Below are positions 1 through 8,767 of a stretch of DNA of 55,240 nt, piece by piece (position 1 is the stretch's first letter; every line of letters starts with the position of its first letter). The translations under genes and the position numbers were made by a program. The DNA lies in NCBI GenBank assembly GCA_934141555.1, contig CAKPCK010000010.1, positions 1 to 55,240 of the forward strand. Direction: 5' to 3'. A model generated the notes under the pieces. It was not told where the DNA came from. It made no database searches and saw nothing but the letters and a program-made list of their open reading frames with translations. Origin of the DNA: an uncultured Clostridia bacterium (GTDB lineage: Bacteria > Bacillota > Clostridia > TANB77 > CAG-508).

Positions 1-37
1 AGGAGATTTTTGTATACTCATCGCTAAAGCTTTCTCG

Positions 38-63
38 AACCCCCAGACTATCTGGGGGTTTTC
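38..63 (+). terminator. Rho-independent terminator of a gene lying left of the window
   Basis: A perfect 10-bp stem (AACCCCCAGA / TCTGGGGGTT) with a 3-base loop is followed by a short T-run on the plus strand. A stop codon in frame 1 (TAA at 25-27) precedes it, so the window may start in the last codons of a plus-strand gene. Too little of that gene remains to identify it. Confidence 0.8.
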
Positions 64-66
64 TAA

Positions 67-101
67 AAACAAAAAGAAGTTTCAAAACTTGAAACTTCTT
101 T
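67..101 (-). terminator. Terminator of the RNase P RNA gene
   Basis: An 11-bp perfect stem (AAAGAAGTTTC / GAAACTTCTTT) with a 7-base loop is followed on the minus strand by TTGTTTTTAG. It lies about 15 bases beyond the predicted 3' end of the RNase P RNA. Confidence 0.8.
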
Positions 102-116
102 AATTATCATATTTAT

Positions 117-460
117 AGGCAAATCTGTAAGCCGGGTTCTGTCATTTAAAATAGTCATTTATCTAGTACATATATTACTATATGCATCAAGCCACGCAAT
201 TCAGAAGGCGCCGAGCAGGCTTAATCTTCTTCTTAGGTGTTGCTCCAAATGGGGTTTACACTGACCTAATATGTCACCATACTAGCGGTGAGCTCTTACC
301 TCGCCTTTTCATCCTTACCTCTAAAGAGGCGGTTATTTTCTGTTGCACTTTCCTTAAGGTTTCCCTCACTAGACGTTATCTAGCATCATTGCTCTATGGA
401 GCCCGGACTTTCCTCTCGTAAGTCTTTTCATCTCTTACCAGCGACTATTTAATTTGCTCG
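117..460 (-). ncRNA. rnpB: RNase P RNA component
   Basis: The minus strand carries the hallmark RNase P sequences. GAGGAAAGTCCGGGCTCC occurs near the 5' side (about 400-420), GGTAAGAGCTCACCG lies in the middle (about 290-305), and ACAGAACCCGGCTTACAG sits near the 3' end (about 125-143). The first bases (GCAAAT) pair with the last (ATTTGC) to form helix P1, which sets the ends at about 460 and 117 and a length of about 344 nt. The RNA is the catalytic subunit that trims the 5' leader of pre-tRNAs. It has its own promoter and terminator. The open reading frame on the opposite strand of this region is not a gene. I did not assign the structural subtype (A or B). Confidence 0.96.
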
Positions 461-466
461 TTTTTT

Positions 467-495
467 ATTATAACATTTTTCGACAAATTTGTAAA
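467..495 (-). promoter_or_regulatory. Sigma-A type promoter of rnpB
   Basis: On the minus strand TTTACA (490-495) and TATAAT (467-472) are separated by exactly 17 bases. The -10 box ends 7 bases before the predicted 5' end of the RNase P RNA. Confidence 0.85.
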
Positions 496-525
496 TCTTT
501 TTCTATATTATTTGCTTCACTTTTA

Positions 526-3249
526 CTATTTTGTTTCTGTAGATTGGGTTAATTGTGTATTTATTGTTGTAATCTTTTTACTATTTTCTTGTCTCATCTT
601 ATCAAGTCTTTGTATTAATTCTTGCAATGTTTTTATATCAGATCCCATCATTTCCCAATCATTTCTAGAATTTGAATCTGTTAAATTATTATTTGCTTTT
701 ATTATTGTATCAATAAGTCCTTCTATATCTTCAGTATTATTAACCTCTAAGTTAACAGCTGATTGTGATAATAATTTATTTAAAGCTCCTTCTAAATCTT
801 CTCCAATTGCAACTTTCGTTCCTGATGCGACAATTACCTTTTCTAATGTAATTGGTTGATTTATCTCATTTGTTTTAGTCTGATATATAGTTTCTATATA
901 TAACAATGTATTATTTATAGGAATAATTTTCATTTCTTTTGAAATTTTAGCTCCAGCAACATTCAAGCTATTTAGTTCTGCAGATATTGTTTCATATTGT
1001 TCAATTAAGTTATCCAATTGATTTGCACCTAATATATTATTATCTGCTGAAAATTTATAAATTTTTAACTCATTAGTTGTTCCATTACATGTTCCTAATA
1101 CATATGATATAATATTTGATTTACTTTTCTGTGTATACATTTGTACTAATCCAAATCTTGTTTCACCATCTGGTGTTTTTAATACTGTATAATATGGTTC
1201 TAATGTTGCTTTTTTTGTTTTTGAAGTTGATTTTCCATATGTTGCTAATGACCAAATATCACTATTTCTATATAATACATCTTCTTTTACATTATGATAT
1301 GCTCTTAACATTTCTGCTTGAACAGTATATAATAATTGTGGATATTTTAATTGTTTTTGAATTTCTTTTGGAATATCATTTTCTTCAAACATTGCTGGAT
1401 ATGTTTTCTTATATGCTGATATAATAGGATCTGTTTTATCTACTATATAAAATTTCATTTCACCATTATATGCATTTATTATAACTTTCACAGAATTTCT
1501 AATATAATTAATATTTTGTTTTTCTTTTTCTCCATCTATTGTTGTATATGATGAGTATGGATATTTATCAGAAATTGTATATGCATCTATAACCCAATAA
1601 ATTTGATTATCATTTATTATTGTATATGGATTTTTATCATATAGTAAATATGGAAGTGCTGTTTTAGCTCTCTCTATTACATTTCTATTCGTTAATATTT
1701 TACTTTCATCTGTAACAGATGTTGAAAATGCAAGCTTAAAGTCTCCATTTTTTAATGCTAATATTAATCTATCAAAAAATCCAACTTGAATTCCTGAATT
1801 TCCTTCATAACTATATGTATGATCATTTCCTTCACTATCAGTATAATCATATTCTTCTTTATTTTTTGTATTTGTTACCACTATTGAATTTGTCTCTAAT
1901 CCATAATATATTCTTTGATTATCATCTATTTCTTTTTGAATATATTGAATATTTCCATCTTCTGATGTCTTATTTGCATTTACTATTATTTGTCCTATAC
2001 CATGTGTAAGTTCATATGTTTTATTATTATATGAAATTGATTGTTCTGCAATTTCTCTTGGTGCTACATATGCAACTTTTTCTTGACCATCTTTTATAAA
2101 TTTAGTTGTTAATATATTTCTAAATGTGTAATAACCAGCTTCTGTTTGTGTATCTTCTAAACCTTGTTTTACCATGTTTTTACTTACAATTGGAATATTG
2201 TTTAATACTTCTTTATTTTCATTAATTTCAGCTTCTGATATTGTTCCAGAATAATTAATATTTACCTCTGAAGCATTTATTCCATATGCTTCTCTTGTTG
2301 ATTTTATATTTTCTTCAATATATTTTCTTTCTTTATCAAATTCATTTGGTCTAACAAAAATAAAATCTGTTATTACCATCACCAAAAACATTGCAACTAA
2401 ATATCCTGGAATTGATAGTAATGTAAACATTATTTTTTTATTTTTATTTTTTTGAAAAAATATAACAGATAAAATTATAGCTACAATTATTACAAATGCA
2501 AATATTATATATCCCCATAATTTTATTGTTGACTCTACAAATCCAGCACCTGTAAGTTCAATTTCGTCATTTAATGTTAAAAACTTTTCTGTTAAGATAT
2601 TTTGTGTACTAAATATTGTTAATATTCCCACAAGAATTGCTAGAATTATTACATTTCTTAGTAAACTTTTTATTAATTTACTCTTTCTTAGCATTGTTCT
2701 ATCTATTCCATCAAAACACAAATTAAATACTATTATATAAAATGCTGTTATATATGCACTTATTAAAATAACAAATTGCATTATATACTTTATAATTGCT
2801 TCTATTAATGGTTTGGTAAACATATAATATGAAATGTCCATATTAAATATCATATCTGTTTTTTGAAATGATACTTTACTTGCACATAATAATACTTTTT
2901 CAACTAAATCATTAGAAATTATTATACTTCCTACTACTGCAACAATAAATATTATCGACTTGTTTGGAAGTTTTGGCATTGTTTTATTTTCAGACTCGAA
3001 GAATGGTTTTAATCCTTTTTTTATTCCAATATTAGTAATAAACATACATATTGAAATAACTAAAAAACTTATTCCCATTATTGAATACTTATATTTAATA
3101 TTTGTCCAAAAATTTTGAATATATTGTTCCCCTAATTCTAGACATTCTAAATATTCACCTCTTAATGTTATATATGTACATAATAAATATATTAATATAA
3201 ATGCTATTACTAGTATATTTTTTATTTTATTTAATTTCTTCTTTTCCAT
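526..3249 (-). CDS. UPF0182 family integral membrane protein
   Basis: This 907-residue protein matches the UPF0182 (COG1615) family in length and layout. About seven hydrophobic helices fill the first third, followed by a large, probably extracytoplasmic domain and an acidic C-terminus with a short coiled coil. Family-type motifs are visible: an equivalent of the DPxFGxDIxFYxFxLP signature (DMIFNMDISYYMF) and the ERKYIEENI..TREAYG stretch after the last helix. The function of the family is unknown; it is widespread in Firmicutes, Actinobacteria and Cyanobacteria. The ATG follows a GAGGAG ribosome binding site. It lies 49 bases downstream of ftsY on the same strand and is probably co-transcribed with it. 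No clear terminator was seen before rnpB. Confidence 0.92.
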   Translation of the reverse strand: MEKKKLNKIKNILVIAFILIYLLCTYITLRGEYLECLELGEQYIQNFWTNIKYKYSIMGISFLVISICMFITNIGIKKGLKPFFESENKTMPKLPNKSIIFIVAVVGSIIISNDLVEKVLLCASKVSFQKTDMIFNMDISYYMFTKPLIEAIIKYIMQFVILISAYITAFYIIVFNLCFDGIDRTMLRKSKLIKSLLRNVIILAILVGILTIFSTQNILTEKFLTLNDEIELTGAGFVESTIKLWGYIIFAFVIIVAIILSVIFFQKNKNKKIMFTLLSIPGYLVAMFLVMVITDFIFVRPNEFDKERKYIEENIKSTREAYGINASEVNINYSGTISEAEINENKEVLNNIPIVSKNMVKQGLEDTQTEAGYYTFRNILTTKFIKDGQEKVAYVAPREIAEQSISYNNKTYELTHGIGQIIVNANKTSEDGNIQYIQKEIDDNQRIYYGLETNSIVVTNTKNKEEYDYTDSEGNDHTYSYEGNSGIQVGFFDRLILALKNGDFKLAFSTSVTDESKILTNRNVIERAKTALPYLLYDKNPYTIINDNQIYWVIDAYTISDKYPYSSYTTIDGEKEKQNINYIRNSVKVIINAYNGEMKFYIVDKTDPIISAYKKTYPAMFEENDIPKEIQKQLKYPQLLYTVQAEMLRAYHNVKEDVLYRNSDIWSLATYGKSTSKTKKATLEPYYTVLKTPDGETRFGLVQMYTQKSKSNIISYVLGTCNGTTNELKIYKFSADNNILGANQLDNLIEQYETISAELNSLNVAGAKISKEMKIIPINNTLLYIETIYQTKTNEINQPITLEKVIVASGTKVAIGEDLEGALNKLLSQSAVNLEVNNTEDIEGLIDTIIKANNNLTDSNSRNDWEMMGSDIKTLQELIQRLDKMRQENSKKITTINTQLTQSTETK

Positions 3250-3298
3250 TTTTATAAACTCCTCATAATTTTGCTTTTCACATATTAACTTTTGTTTT

Positions 3299-4204
3299 TT
3301 ATATTATTGCCTTTACAAAATCTTTAGAATTAAAAATTTCCATATCATCAATTTGTTCACCTACACCTATAAATTTTACAGGTATATCATTTTCTTGTAC
3401 AATTCCTACAACAGCTCCACCCTTAGCCGTTCCATCTAATTTTGTTAATACAATACCTGTTATATCAGATTGTTCTTTAAATGCCTTTACTTGTGATATA
3501 GCATTTTGTCCTGTTGTTGCATCTATTACTAATAATACCTCTTTTGATGCTTCTGCCATTTCTTTATTTACAACTTTTTGTATTTTATTTAATTCATCCA
3601 TTAAATATTTTTTATTATGCAATCTTCCAGCTGTATCTATTATTAATACATCTGCATCACTTTCTTTTGTTTTCCTTATTGCTTCAAATACTACTGATGC
3701 TGGATCTACTCCCTCTTCTCTTTTTACTACTTCTGCTCCTGCTCTTTGTGCCCATATTTCTAATTGTTCAACTGCTGCTGCTCTAAATGTATCAGCTGCT
3801 GCCACTATAACTTTTTTTCCATCTTTTGCTAATCTTGCTGCCATTTTTCCTATTGATGTTGTTTTTCCTACTCCATTTACTCCTACAACAAGTATTACTG
3901 ATGGCTTTGTTTCTAATTTTAAACTATTATCACATTTTTCTAATATTTTTTCAATTTCTTCTCTTAATGCTTCTTTTACTTGTTCACTATCTTCTATTTT
4001 TTCTTTTTTTATTTTCTCTCTTAAATTGTTTATTATTTGTGTTGATGTTTCTACTCCCATATCTGACATTATTAATGCTTCTTCTAATTCTTCTAGTAAT
4101 TCTTCATCAACCTTTCTAAAATTACTAAATACATTATTGATTTTATCATTTATTGATTCTTTTGTCTTTGTTAGACCTTGTTTTAATTTATCAAAAAAGC
4201 CCAT
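3299..4204 (-). CDS. ftsY: Signal recognition particle receptor FtsY
   Basis: FtsY is the SRP receptor GTPase that docks ribosome-nascent chain complexes at the membrane for co-translational insertion. At 301 residues it has only the helical N domain (about 1-95) and the G domain, without the long acidic A domain of proteobacterial FtsY, as is usual in Gram-positives. Visible GTPase motifs are GVNGVGKTT (about 108-116), DTAGRLHNKK (about 190) and TKLDGTAKGG (G4 and the following loop), plus the DTFRAAAVEQL insertion-box motif. The ATG is preceded by AGAAAGG. A small membrane-protein gene lies 20 bases upstream and the UPF0182 gene lies 49 bases downstream, suggesting a three-gene operon. Confidence 0.97.
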   Translation of the reverse strand: MGFFDKLKQGLTKTKESINDKINNVFSNFRKVDEELLEELEEALIMSDMGVETSTQIINNLREKIKKEKIEDSEQVKEALREEIEKILEKCDNSLKLETKPSVILVVGVNGVGKTTSIGKMAARLAKDGKKVIVAAADTFRAAAVEQLEIWAQRAGAEVVKREEGVDPASVVFEAIRKTKESDADVLIIDTAGRLHNKKYLMDELNKIQKVVNKEMAEASKEVLLVIDATTGQNAISQVKAFKEQSDITGIVLTKLDGTAKGGAVVGIVQENDIPVKFIGVGEQIDDMEIFNSKDFVKAII

Positions 4205-4224
4205 ATCTTTTTTCCTTTCTATAA

Positions 4225-4683
4225 TTATAAAATTAGCAATAATCTGATAACTGACAATAATACTGTTAGACTTGACATTGCTGTATCCATAAATCCTTCT
4301 GATGATTCTCCTTTTTCGTCAGTAACTGATATCTCATATTTTCTTACATCTGCTATTTTGAAATATGTATCAATTTCTTTTGTTTGATTTTCTTTTATTT
4401 CACCAATTTCTAAATATTGAGTACCTAATAAATTATCTTTTGATGAATATAAATCTACTTTTATAAATTTTCCACTAAGATTTGTCGAATTTATTAACAA
4501 ATTTATTTTTCCATTTACTGCTGTTGATTTCATTTCTTTTACTTGAATTCCTGATGGTATTTGTCCTACTTTTTGTATTTCTTTATATGTTGTTTTTATC
4601 CCAACATTTATTAAAAAATCTGATAATATCCAAAATAGTATTATCCATATTATATACTTTATAAATGTTTTTACAGTGTTCAT
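4225..4683 (-). CDS. Small membrane protein of unknown function
   Basis: I do not recognise the family. The product (152 residues from the chosen start) has an N-terminal hydrophobic helix (about 8-25). A central, probably beta-rich extracytoplasmic segment (about 45-130) follows, reminiscent of FxLYD-type domains, and then a second hydrophobic stretch at the very C-terminus. The open frame extends to a GTG at 4701, but the AAAGGAAT ribosome binding site lies just upstream of the ATG at 4683, so that start is chosen. It sits 20 bases upstream of ftsY on the same strand and is probably co-transcribed. Confidence 0.75.
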   Translation of the reverse strand: MNTVKTFIKYIIWIILFWILSDFLINVGIKTTYKEIQKVGQIPSGIQVKEMKSTAVNGKINLLINSTNLSGKFIKVDLYSSKDNLLGTQYLEIGEIKENQTKEIDTYFKIADVRKYEISVTDEKGESSEGFMDTAMSSLTVLLSVIRLLLIL

Positions 4684-4737
4684 TAATTTAATTCCTTTCA
4701 CAATACTTTTATTCTTTATTATTATACTTGCAAAATC

Positions 4738-4766
4738 TCATAATTTCAAGTATTTTAAAAAATATT
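4738..4766 (+). promoter_or_regulatory. Possible promoter of the peroxiredoxin gene
   Basis: TTGCAA and TATTTT are separated by 17 bases on the plus strand in the gap upstream of the peroxiredoxin start. The -10 match is weak, so this is only a candidate. Confidence 0.35.
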
Positions 4767-4826
4767 ATTTCCATATGTAGCCTATTTTTTCTTAATGAAT
4801 ACAATATATTTAAAGGAGGTCTATTT

Positions 4827-5525
4827 ATGGACTATGAATTATTAATGAATGGAAATATAAAATTAGGGCAAAAAGCTCCTGAATTCACAGCAGATTCTAC
4901 ATTTGGCAAAATAAATTTAAGTGATTATTCTGGAAAATGGCTTGTGTTTTTTTCACATCCGGGTGACTTCACACCTGTTTGTACTACTGAAATGATTGCT
5001 TTTGCCAGAGCTTATCCATTTTTTCAAAAATTAAATACAAATTTATTGGGATTAAGTATTGATAGTAATGCTTCACATCTTGCTTGGGTAAATGAAATAT
5101 ATAATTTGACTGGTGTTTCTTTGCCTTTTCCTATTATTGCAGATAGAAATGGCTCTATTGCTAGACTTTATGGTATGATTTCAAATGATGTTAGTACAAC
5201 AAAAACTGTTAGAAATGTTTTTATTATTGATGGAAATGGTATTGTTCGTGTTATTCTTACATATCCTTTAAATATTGGACGATTTATTCCAGAAATTCTT
5301 CGTACTGTTGAGGCTTTACAAATTTCTGATTGTGCAGATGCTTCAACTCCTGCTAATTGGCAACCTGGTGTTCCTGTTATTATTTCACCACCTCAAACGT
5401 TTTCTGAATTACAACAAAGATTAGAAGATATTAAGAAAAATTGTAATGGCATTTCTTGGTATCTTTCTTTTAAAGAACCTTCTCAAAAATGTTTAAATGA
5501 TATTAATATTGAAAAAAATTGCTAA
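4827..5525 (+). CDS. Peroxiredoxin, Prx6 (1-Cys) type
   Basis: This thiol peroxidase reduces H2O2 and organic hydroperoxides in the cytoplasm. The 232-residue product has the thioredoxin-like peroxiredoxin fold. The peroxidatic-cysteine motif is PGDFTPVCTTE (Cys at about residue 51). The long C-terminal extension, with ATPANWQPGVPVII-like sequence, is typical of the Prx6 subfamily. Several extra cysteines near the C-terminus (within CADAS, NCNG, KCLN and the final residue) may act as resolving or redox-sensitive thiols; this is inference. The ATG at 4827 follows a perfect AAAGGAGGT ribosome binding site, so an upstream in-frame ATG is rejected. It is one of only four plus-strand genes in the window and is bounded by a bidirectional terminator. 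Confidence 0.93.
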   Translation: MDYELLMNGNIKLGQKAPEFTADSTFGKINLSDYSGKWLVFFSHPGDFTPVCTTEMIAFARAYPFFQKLNTNLLGLSIDSNASHLAWVNEIYNLTGVSLPFPIIADRNGSIARLYGMISNDVSTTKTVRNVFIIDGNGIVRVILTYPLNIGRFIPEILRTVEALQISDCADASTPANWQPGVPVIISPPQTFSELQQRLEDIKKNCNGISWYLSFKEPSQKCLNDINIEKNC

Positions 5526-5533
5526 ATTTTTAA

Positions 5534-5578
5534 AAATAAGAAGCTAATTCAGTTTTTATCTGAAAAAGCTTCTTATTT
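5534..5578. terminator. Bidirectional terminator between peroxiredoxin and Ca2+-ATPase genes
   Basis: A 12-bp stem (AAATAAGAAGCT / AGCTTCTTATTT) lies between two convergent genes, with T-rich sequence on both sides, so it can serve both strands. Confidence 0.75.
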
Positions 5579-5581
5579 ATT

Positions 5582-8299
5582 TTATTCATCTCTTGTTGTA
5601 TTTACTTTAAACAATTTCATAATTTCAACAATTATTATTGGTGATAACACTAATACAATTGTTTCAATTATATTATCACTTGGAAGGATTGGAATGCTAA
5701 ATATTGTTCTTAATTGTGGTATAAATAATATTACAACCATTAATAATGCTGATGCTAATATTGCTAATATTAAAACTCCATTTCCTAATATTCCTGTTTT
5801 AAATATTGAATTTTTATTATCTCTTATATTAAATACATGTATTAATTCTGAAAATGCTAAAACTATAAATGCCATTGTTTGACCAACTTCTATTTTTGTT
5901 TGTTCTAGTGTTAAACCATCTATTGCTTTGTTTGTTGTTCCTAATCCTATTAAATATGCTGCAAGTGTAAGTAAACCAATCATTAAGCCTTGATAAATAA
6001 TTCTAAATGTTCTTCCTTTTGTAAATATTCCTTCATTTCTTTTTACTGGTTTTCTATCCATTATATCTTTATTTGCAGGGTCAAATGCTAATGCTAATGC
6101 AGGGAATGTGTCTGTTACAAGATTTATCCATAAAATATGTATTGGTAACAAAACTTGAATCATTGTTATATCAGATATTCCAAACCATTGTCCTATTTGT
6201 GGTGCAAATAATGTTGCTAATAATAATACAATAACTTCTCCAACATTACATGAAAGTAAAAATTGAATTACTTTTAATATATTGTCATATATACGTCTTC
6301 CTTCTTCAACTGCTGATACTATTGTAGCAAAATTATCATCTGTTAATATTACATCTGCTGCTTCTTTTGCAACTTCTGTTCCTACTTTTCCCATTGCACA
6401 TCCAATATCTGCTGTTTTTAGTGCTGGACTATCATTTACTCCATCACCTGTCATTGCTACAACTTCTCCATTTGCTTGCCATGCTTTTACTATTCTAACT
6501 TTATGTTCTGGTGATACTCTTGCATATACAGAATATTTTCTAACATTTTTTGTTAATTCTTCATCAGTCATTTTTTCTAGTTCTGTTCCTGTTAAAGCTT
6601 CATTTTCGTCCTTAAGTATTCCTAATTTTTTAGCTATTGCAACAGCTGTAACTTTATGATCACCTGTAATCATTACTGTTTTTATTCCTGCTTTTTTACA
6701 TTTTTCTACTGCTCTTTTTGCTTCAATTCTTGGTGGATCTATCATTCCAACCATTCCAATAAATGTTAAATCACTTTCTATTGTTTTCATTTCTGCTTTT
6801 GATGGCATATGATCTAATTCTTTATATGCAAATGCTAGAACTCTTAAAGCATCTTTGGCCATTTTTTCATTGTTTTCTCTTATCCATTTTGCATAATTAT
6901 TTATACTTGTTCTTACTTCACCTTTATATAAAAATGAGTTACAACATTTTAATAATTCATCAACTCCACCTTTTGTATATACTATATATTTTCCATTTTT
7001 CTTATTAACTGTTGTCATTAATTTTCTTTCTGAATCAAATGGAACTTCTTCAACTCTTGGATTTTCTCTATATATAGATTGTTCATAATCTAGTTTAAAT
7101 GCCATATCAACTAATGCTGTTTCTGTTGGATCTCCTGCTAGTTGCCCATTTTCTAGTAATCTTGAATCATTACATAACATACAATTATATACTAATTTTT
7201 TGAAATCTTCTGTTGTATTTACTTTTTTTATATCTTGTAATTCATCATCACAAAATACTTTTTCCACTGTCATTTTATTTTGTGTTAATGTTCCTGTTTT
7301 ATCTGAACATATAACTGTACTACTTCCTAATGTTTCAACTGCTGGTAATTTTTTTACTATTGCATGTTTTTTTACCATTTTTTGAACACCTATTGCTAAT
7401 ACTATTGTTGATACTGCGACAAGTCCTTCTGGTATTACTGCAACTGCAAGTGATACAGCTGTCATAAACATATCTATTATTTCTTTTCCTTGTAATAATC
7501 CAATAACAAATATTACTGCACATATTGCTAAACAAGCTATTCCTAAAGTTTTTCCCAAATCATTTAATTTTTGTTGAAGTGGTGTTTCTTGCTTTTCTGC
7601 ATTATCTAACATTCCTGCAATTTTTCCTACTTCTGTATTCATTCCTGTATTTACTACAATTGCTTTTCCTCTACCATATGTTATTAAACTTGATGAAAAT
7701 AACATATTTTTTCTGTCTCCAATTCCAATTTCATTTCCATCTATTTTCTCTGTTATTTTTTCTACTGGAACTGATTCACCTGTAAGTGATGCTTCTTGTG
7801 ATTTTAAATTTACTGCTTCTATTATTCTTAAGTCTGCAGCTATATAATCTCCTGTTTCTATTATAACAAGATCTCCTGGTACTAATTCTCTTGCTGGTAT
7901 TACTTGTTCTTTTCCATTTCTTATTACTTTTGATGCATGACTACTTAATTTTTTTAATGCTTCTAATGATTTTTCTGCTTTACTTTCTTGTGCTACTCCT
8001 ATTACTGCATTTAATATTACTACTATTAATATTATTATTGTATCTGTAAATCCTTCTCCTTGTGCTACTCCAACTACTCCTGATACTATTGCTGCTATTA
8101 TTAATACAATTATTGAAAAATCTTTAAATTGTTCTAAAAATTTTTTTAGTAGTGAATCTTTTTTCTTTTCTTGCAATTCATTTAGTCCATATTTTTTCAT
8201 GTTTTCTTGGACTTGACTACTGCTTAAACCATTTTGACAATCTGTTTTTAATTCTTTTTCTACTTCTTGGCTTGTCTTATTAAACCAACTTTTTTCCAT
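5582..8299 (-). CDS. P2A-type calcium-transporting ATPase
   Basis: This cation-pumping P-type ATPase of 905 residues has the full SERCA-like layout: N-terminal cation ATPase domain, actuator domain with TGES (173-176), phosphorylation site DKTGTLTQNK (Asp333), and the TGDGVND hinge. Residues that build both Ca2+ sites in SERCA are recognisable: PEGL in M4 (about 290-293), NVGE in M5 and NLVTD in M6. It should therefore export Ca2+ (possibly Mn2+) from the cytoplasm. The ATG is preceded by GTGAGGTAATT. It appears monocistronic, between a terminator hairpin upstream and the bidirectional terminator downstream. The specificity call rests on motif similarity to SERCA/PMR1-type pumps rather than K+ or Na+ pumps. 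Confidence 0.94.
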   Translation of the reverse strand: MEKSWFNKTSQEVEKELKTDCQNGLSSSQVQENMKKYGLNELQEKKKDSLLKKFLEQFKDFSIIVLIIAAIVSGVVGVAQGEGFTDTIIILIVVILNAVIGVAQESKAEKSLEALKKLSSHASKVIRNGKEQVIPARELVPGDLVIIETGDYIAADLRIIEAVNLKSQEASLTGESVPVEKITEKIDGNEIGIGDRKNMLFSSSLITYGRGKAIVVNTGMNTEVGKIAGMLDNAEKQETPLQQKLNDLGKTLGIACLAICAVIFVIGLLQGKEIIDMFMTAVSLAVAVIPEGLVAVSTIVLAIGVQKMVKKHAIVKKLPAVETLGSSTVICSDKTGTLTQNKMTVEKVFCDDELQDIKKVNTTEDFKKLVYNCMLCNDSRLLENGQLAGDPTETALVDMAFKLDYEQSIYRENPRVEEVPFDSERKLMTTVNKKNGKYIVYTKGGVDELLKCCNSFLYKGEVRTSINNYAKWIRENNEKMAKDALRVLAFAYKELDHMPSKAEMKTIESDLTFIGMVGMIDPPRIEAKRAVEKCKKAGIKTVMITGDHKVTAVAIAKKLGILKDENEALTGTELEKMTDEELTKNVRKYSVYARVSPEHKVRIVKAWQANGEVVAMTGDGVNDSPALKTADIGCAMGKVGTEVAKEAADVILTDDNFATIVSAVEEGRRIYDNILKVIQFLLSCNVGEVIVLLLATLFAPQIGQWFGISDITMIQVLLPIHILWINLVTDTFPALALAFDPANKDIMDRKPVKRNEGIFTKGRTFRIIYQGLMIGLLTLAAYLIGLGTTNKAIDGLTLEQTKIEVGQTMAFIVLAFSELIHVFNIRDNKNSIFKTGILGNGVLILAILASALLMVVILFIPQLRTIFSIPILPSDNIIETIVLVLSPIIIVEIMKLFKVNTTRDE

Positions 8300-8393
8300 A
8301 CTAATTACCTCACTTTTCTAATTGTATTTTTGTCTTTTTTCCTTTTGTTCTAAAGTTTTACATATAATATTTATTCTCATTTATATATTTTAG

Positions 8394-8458
8394 AACAAAT
8401 AAAGACTTTTAAAGAAAAAATATAATTAAAAATTATTATATCCTTTCTTTAAAAGTCT
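8394..8458 (-). terminator. Terminator downstream of tRNA-Glu
   Basis: A 15-bp perfect stem (AGACTTTTAAAGAAA at 8403-8417, partner at 8444-8458) is followed on the minus strand by TTATTTGTTC. It would end the tRNA transcript before the Ca2+-ATPase gene. Confidence 0.65.
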
Positions 8459-8477
8459 CGTTTACTTTTTTTGAAGC

Positions 8478-8519
8478 TTGTTAACCAGATTCTTTTGAAT
8501 CGCGGTTGTTGATTAACAA
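8478..8519. repeat. Imperfect 42-base inverted repeat beside tRNA-Glu
   Basis: The outer arms TTGTTAA / TTAACAA enclose a second short hairpin (GATTC / GAATC, 4-base loop). It lies between tRNA-Glu and the terminator hairpin, so it would form the 3' trailer of the tRNA precursor. No T-run follows directly. Confidence 0.5.
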
Positions 8520-8551
8520 TTTAAAACTACTCCCTCTTAAATATAAAATTC

Positions 8552-8626
8552 TGGTGACCCGTACGAGAATCGAACTCATGATTCCACCTTGAGAGGGTGG
8601 CGTCTTAGCCGCTTGACCAACGGGCC
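8552..8626 (-). tRNA. tRNA-Glu (anticodon CUC)
   Basis: The minus strand folds as a complete tRNA. The acceptor stem GGCCCGT pairs with ACGGGTC, followed by discriminator A and an encoded CCA. The anticodon stem CCACC/GGTGG holds the loop CTCTCAA (anticodon CUC), and the T-arm contains TTCGATT. It reads the GAG codon. It is a single tRNA with its own consensus promoter upstream and hairpins downstream. Confidence 0.96.
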
Positions 8627-8644
8627 ATATGTTAATACTTATAT

Positions 8645-8673
8645 TTTATACCACATTTATTTTAATTCGTCAA
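8645..8673 (-). promoter_or_regulatory. Promoter of tRNA-Glu
   Basis: TTGACG (8668-8673) and TATAAA (8645-8650) are spaced by exactly 17 bases on the minus strand, about 20 bases before the mature tRNA 5' end. Confidence 0.8.
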
Positions 8674-8716
8674 TTGTTTTTATGAAATTTCATCTGTTTT
8701 ATTTTTTACTAGATAA

Positions 8717-8758
8717 GAAAAAAATAAGCCAACTAATCTTTTAAGATTAAATTGGCTT
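8717..8758 (-). terminator. Terminator of the DUF5011 gene
   Basis: The arms AAGCCAA / TTGGCTT with inner pairing AATCTT / AAGATT form a long hairpin 10 bases after the stop codon. An AT-rich T-run follows on the minus strand (TATTTTTTTC). Confidence 0.8.
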
Positions 8759-8767
8759 TTACTAGCA

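Noticed and set aside
182..421. 79-codon open frame on the plus strand
   Set aside because: It lies antisense within the RNase P RNA, whose conserved sequences explain the region.
512..859. 115-codon plus-strand frame and many similar Leu/Phe/Ile-rich plus-strand frames opposite minus-strand genes
   Set aside because: They are antisense shadows of AT-rich coding sequence: low-complexity translations without ribosome binding sites, and fully overlapped by recognised genes.
7335..7535. 66-codon minus-strand frame within the Ca2+-ATPase gene
   Set aside because: It is an alternative-frame shadow rich in Cys, Asn and Ser inside a clear gene.
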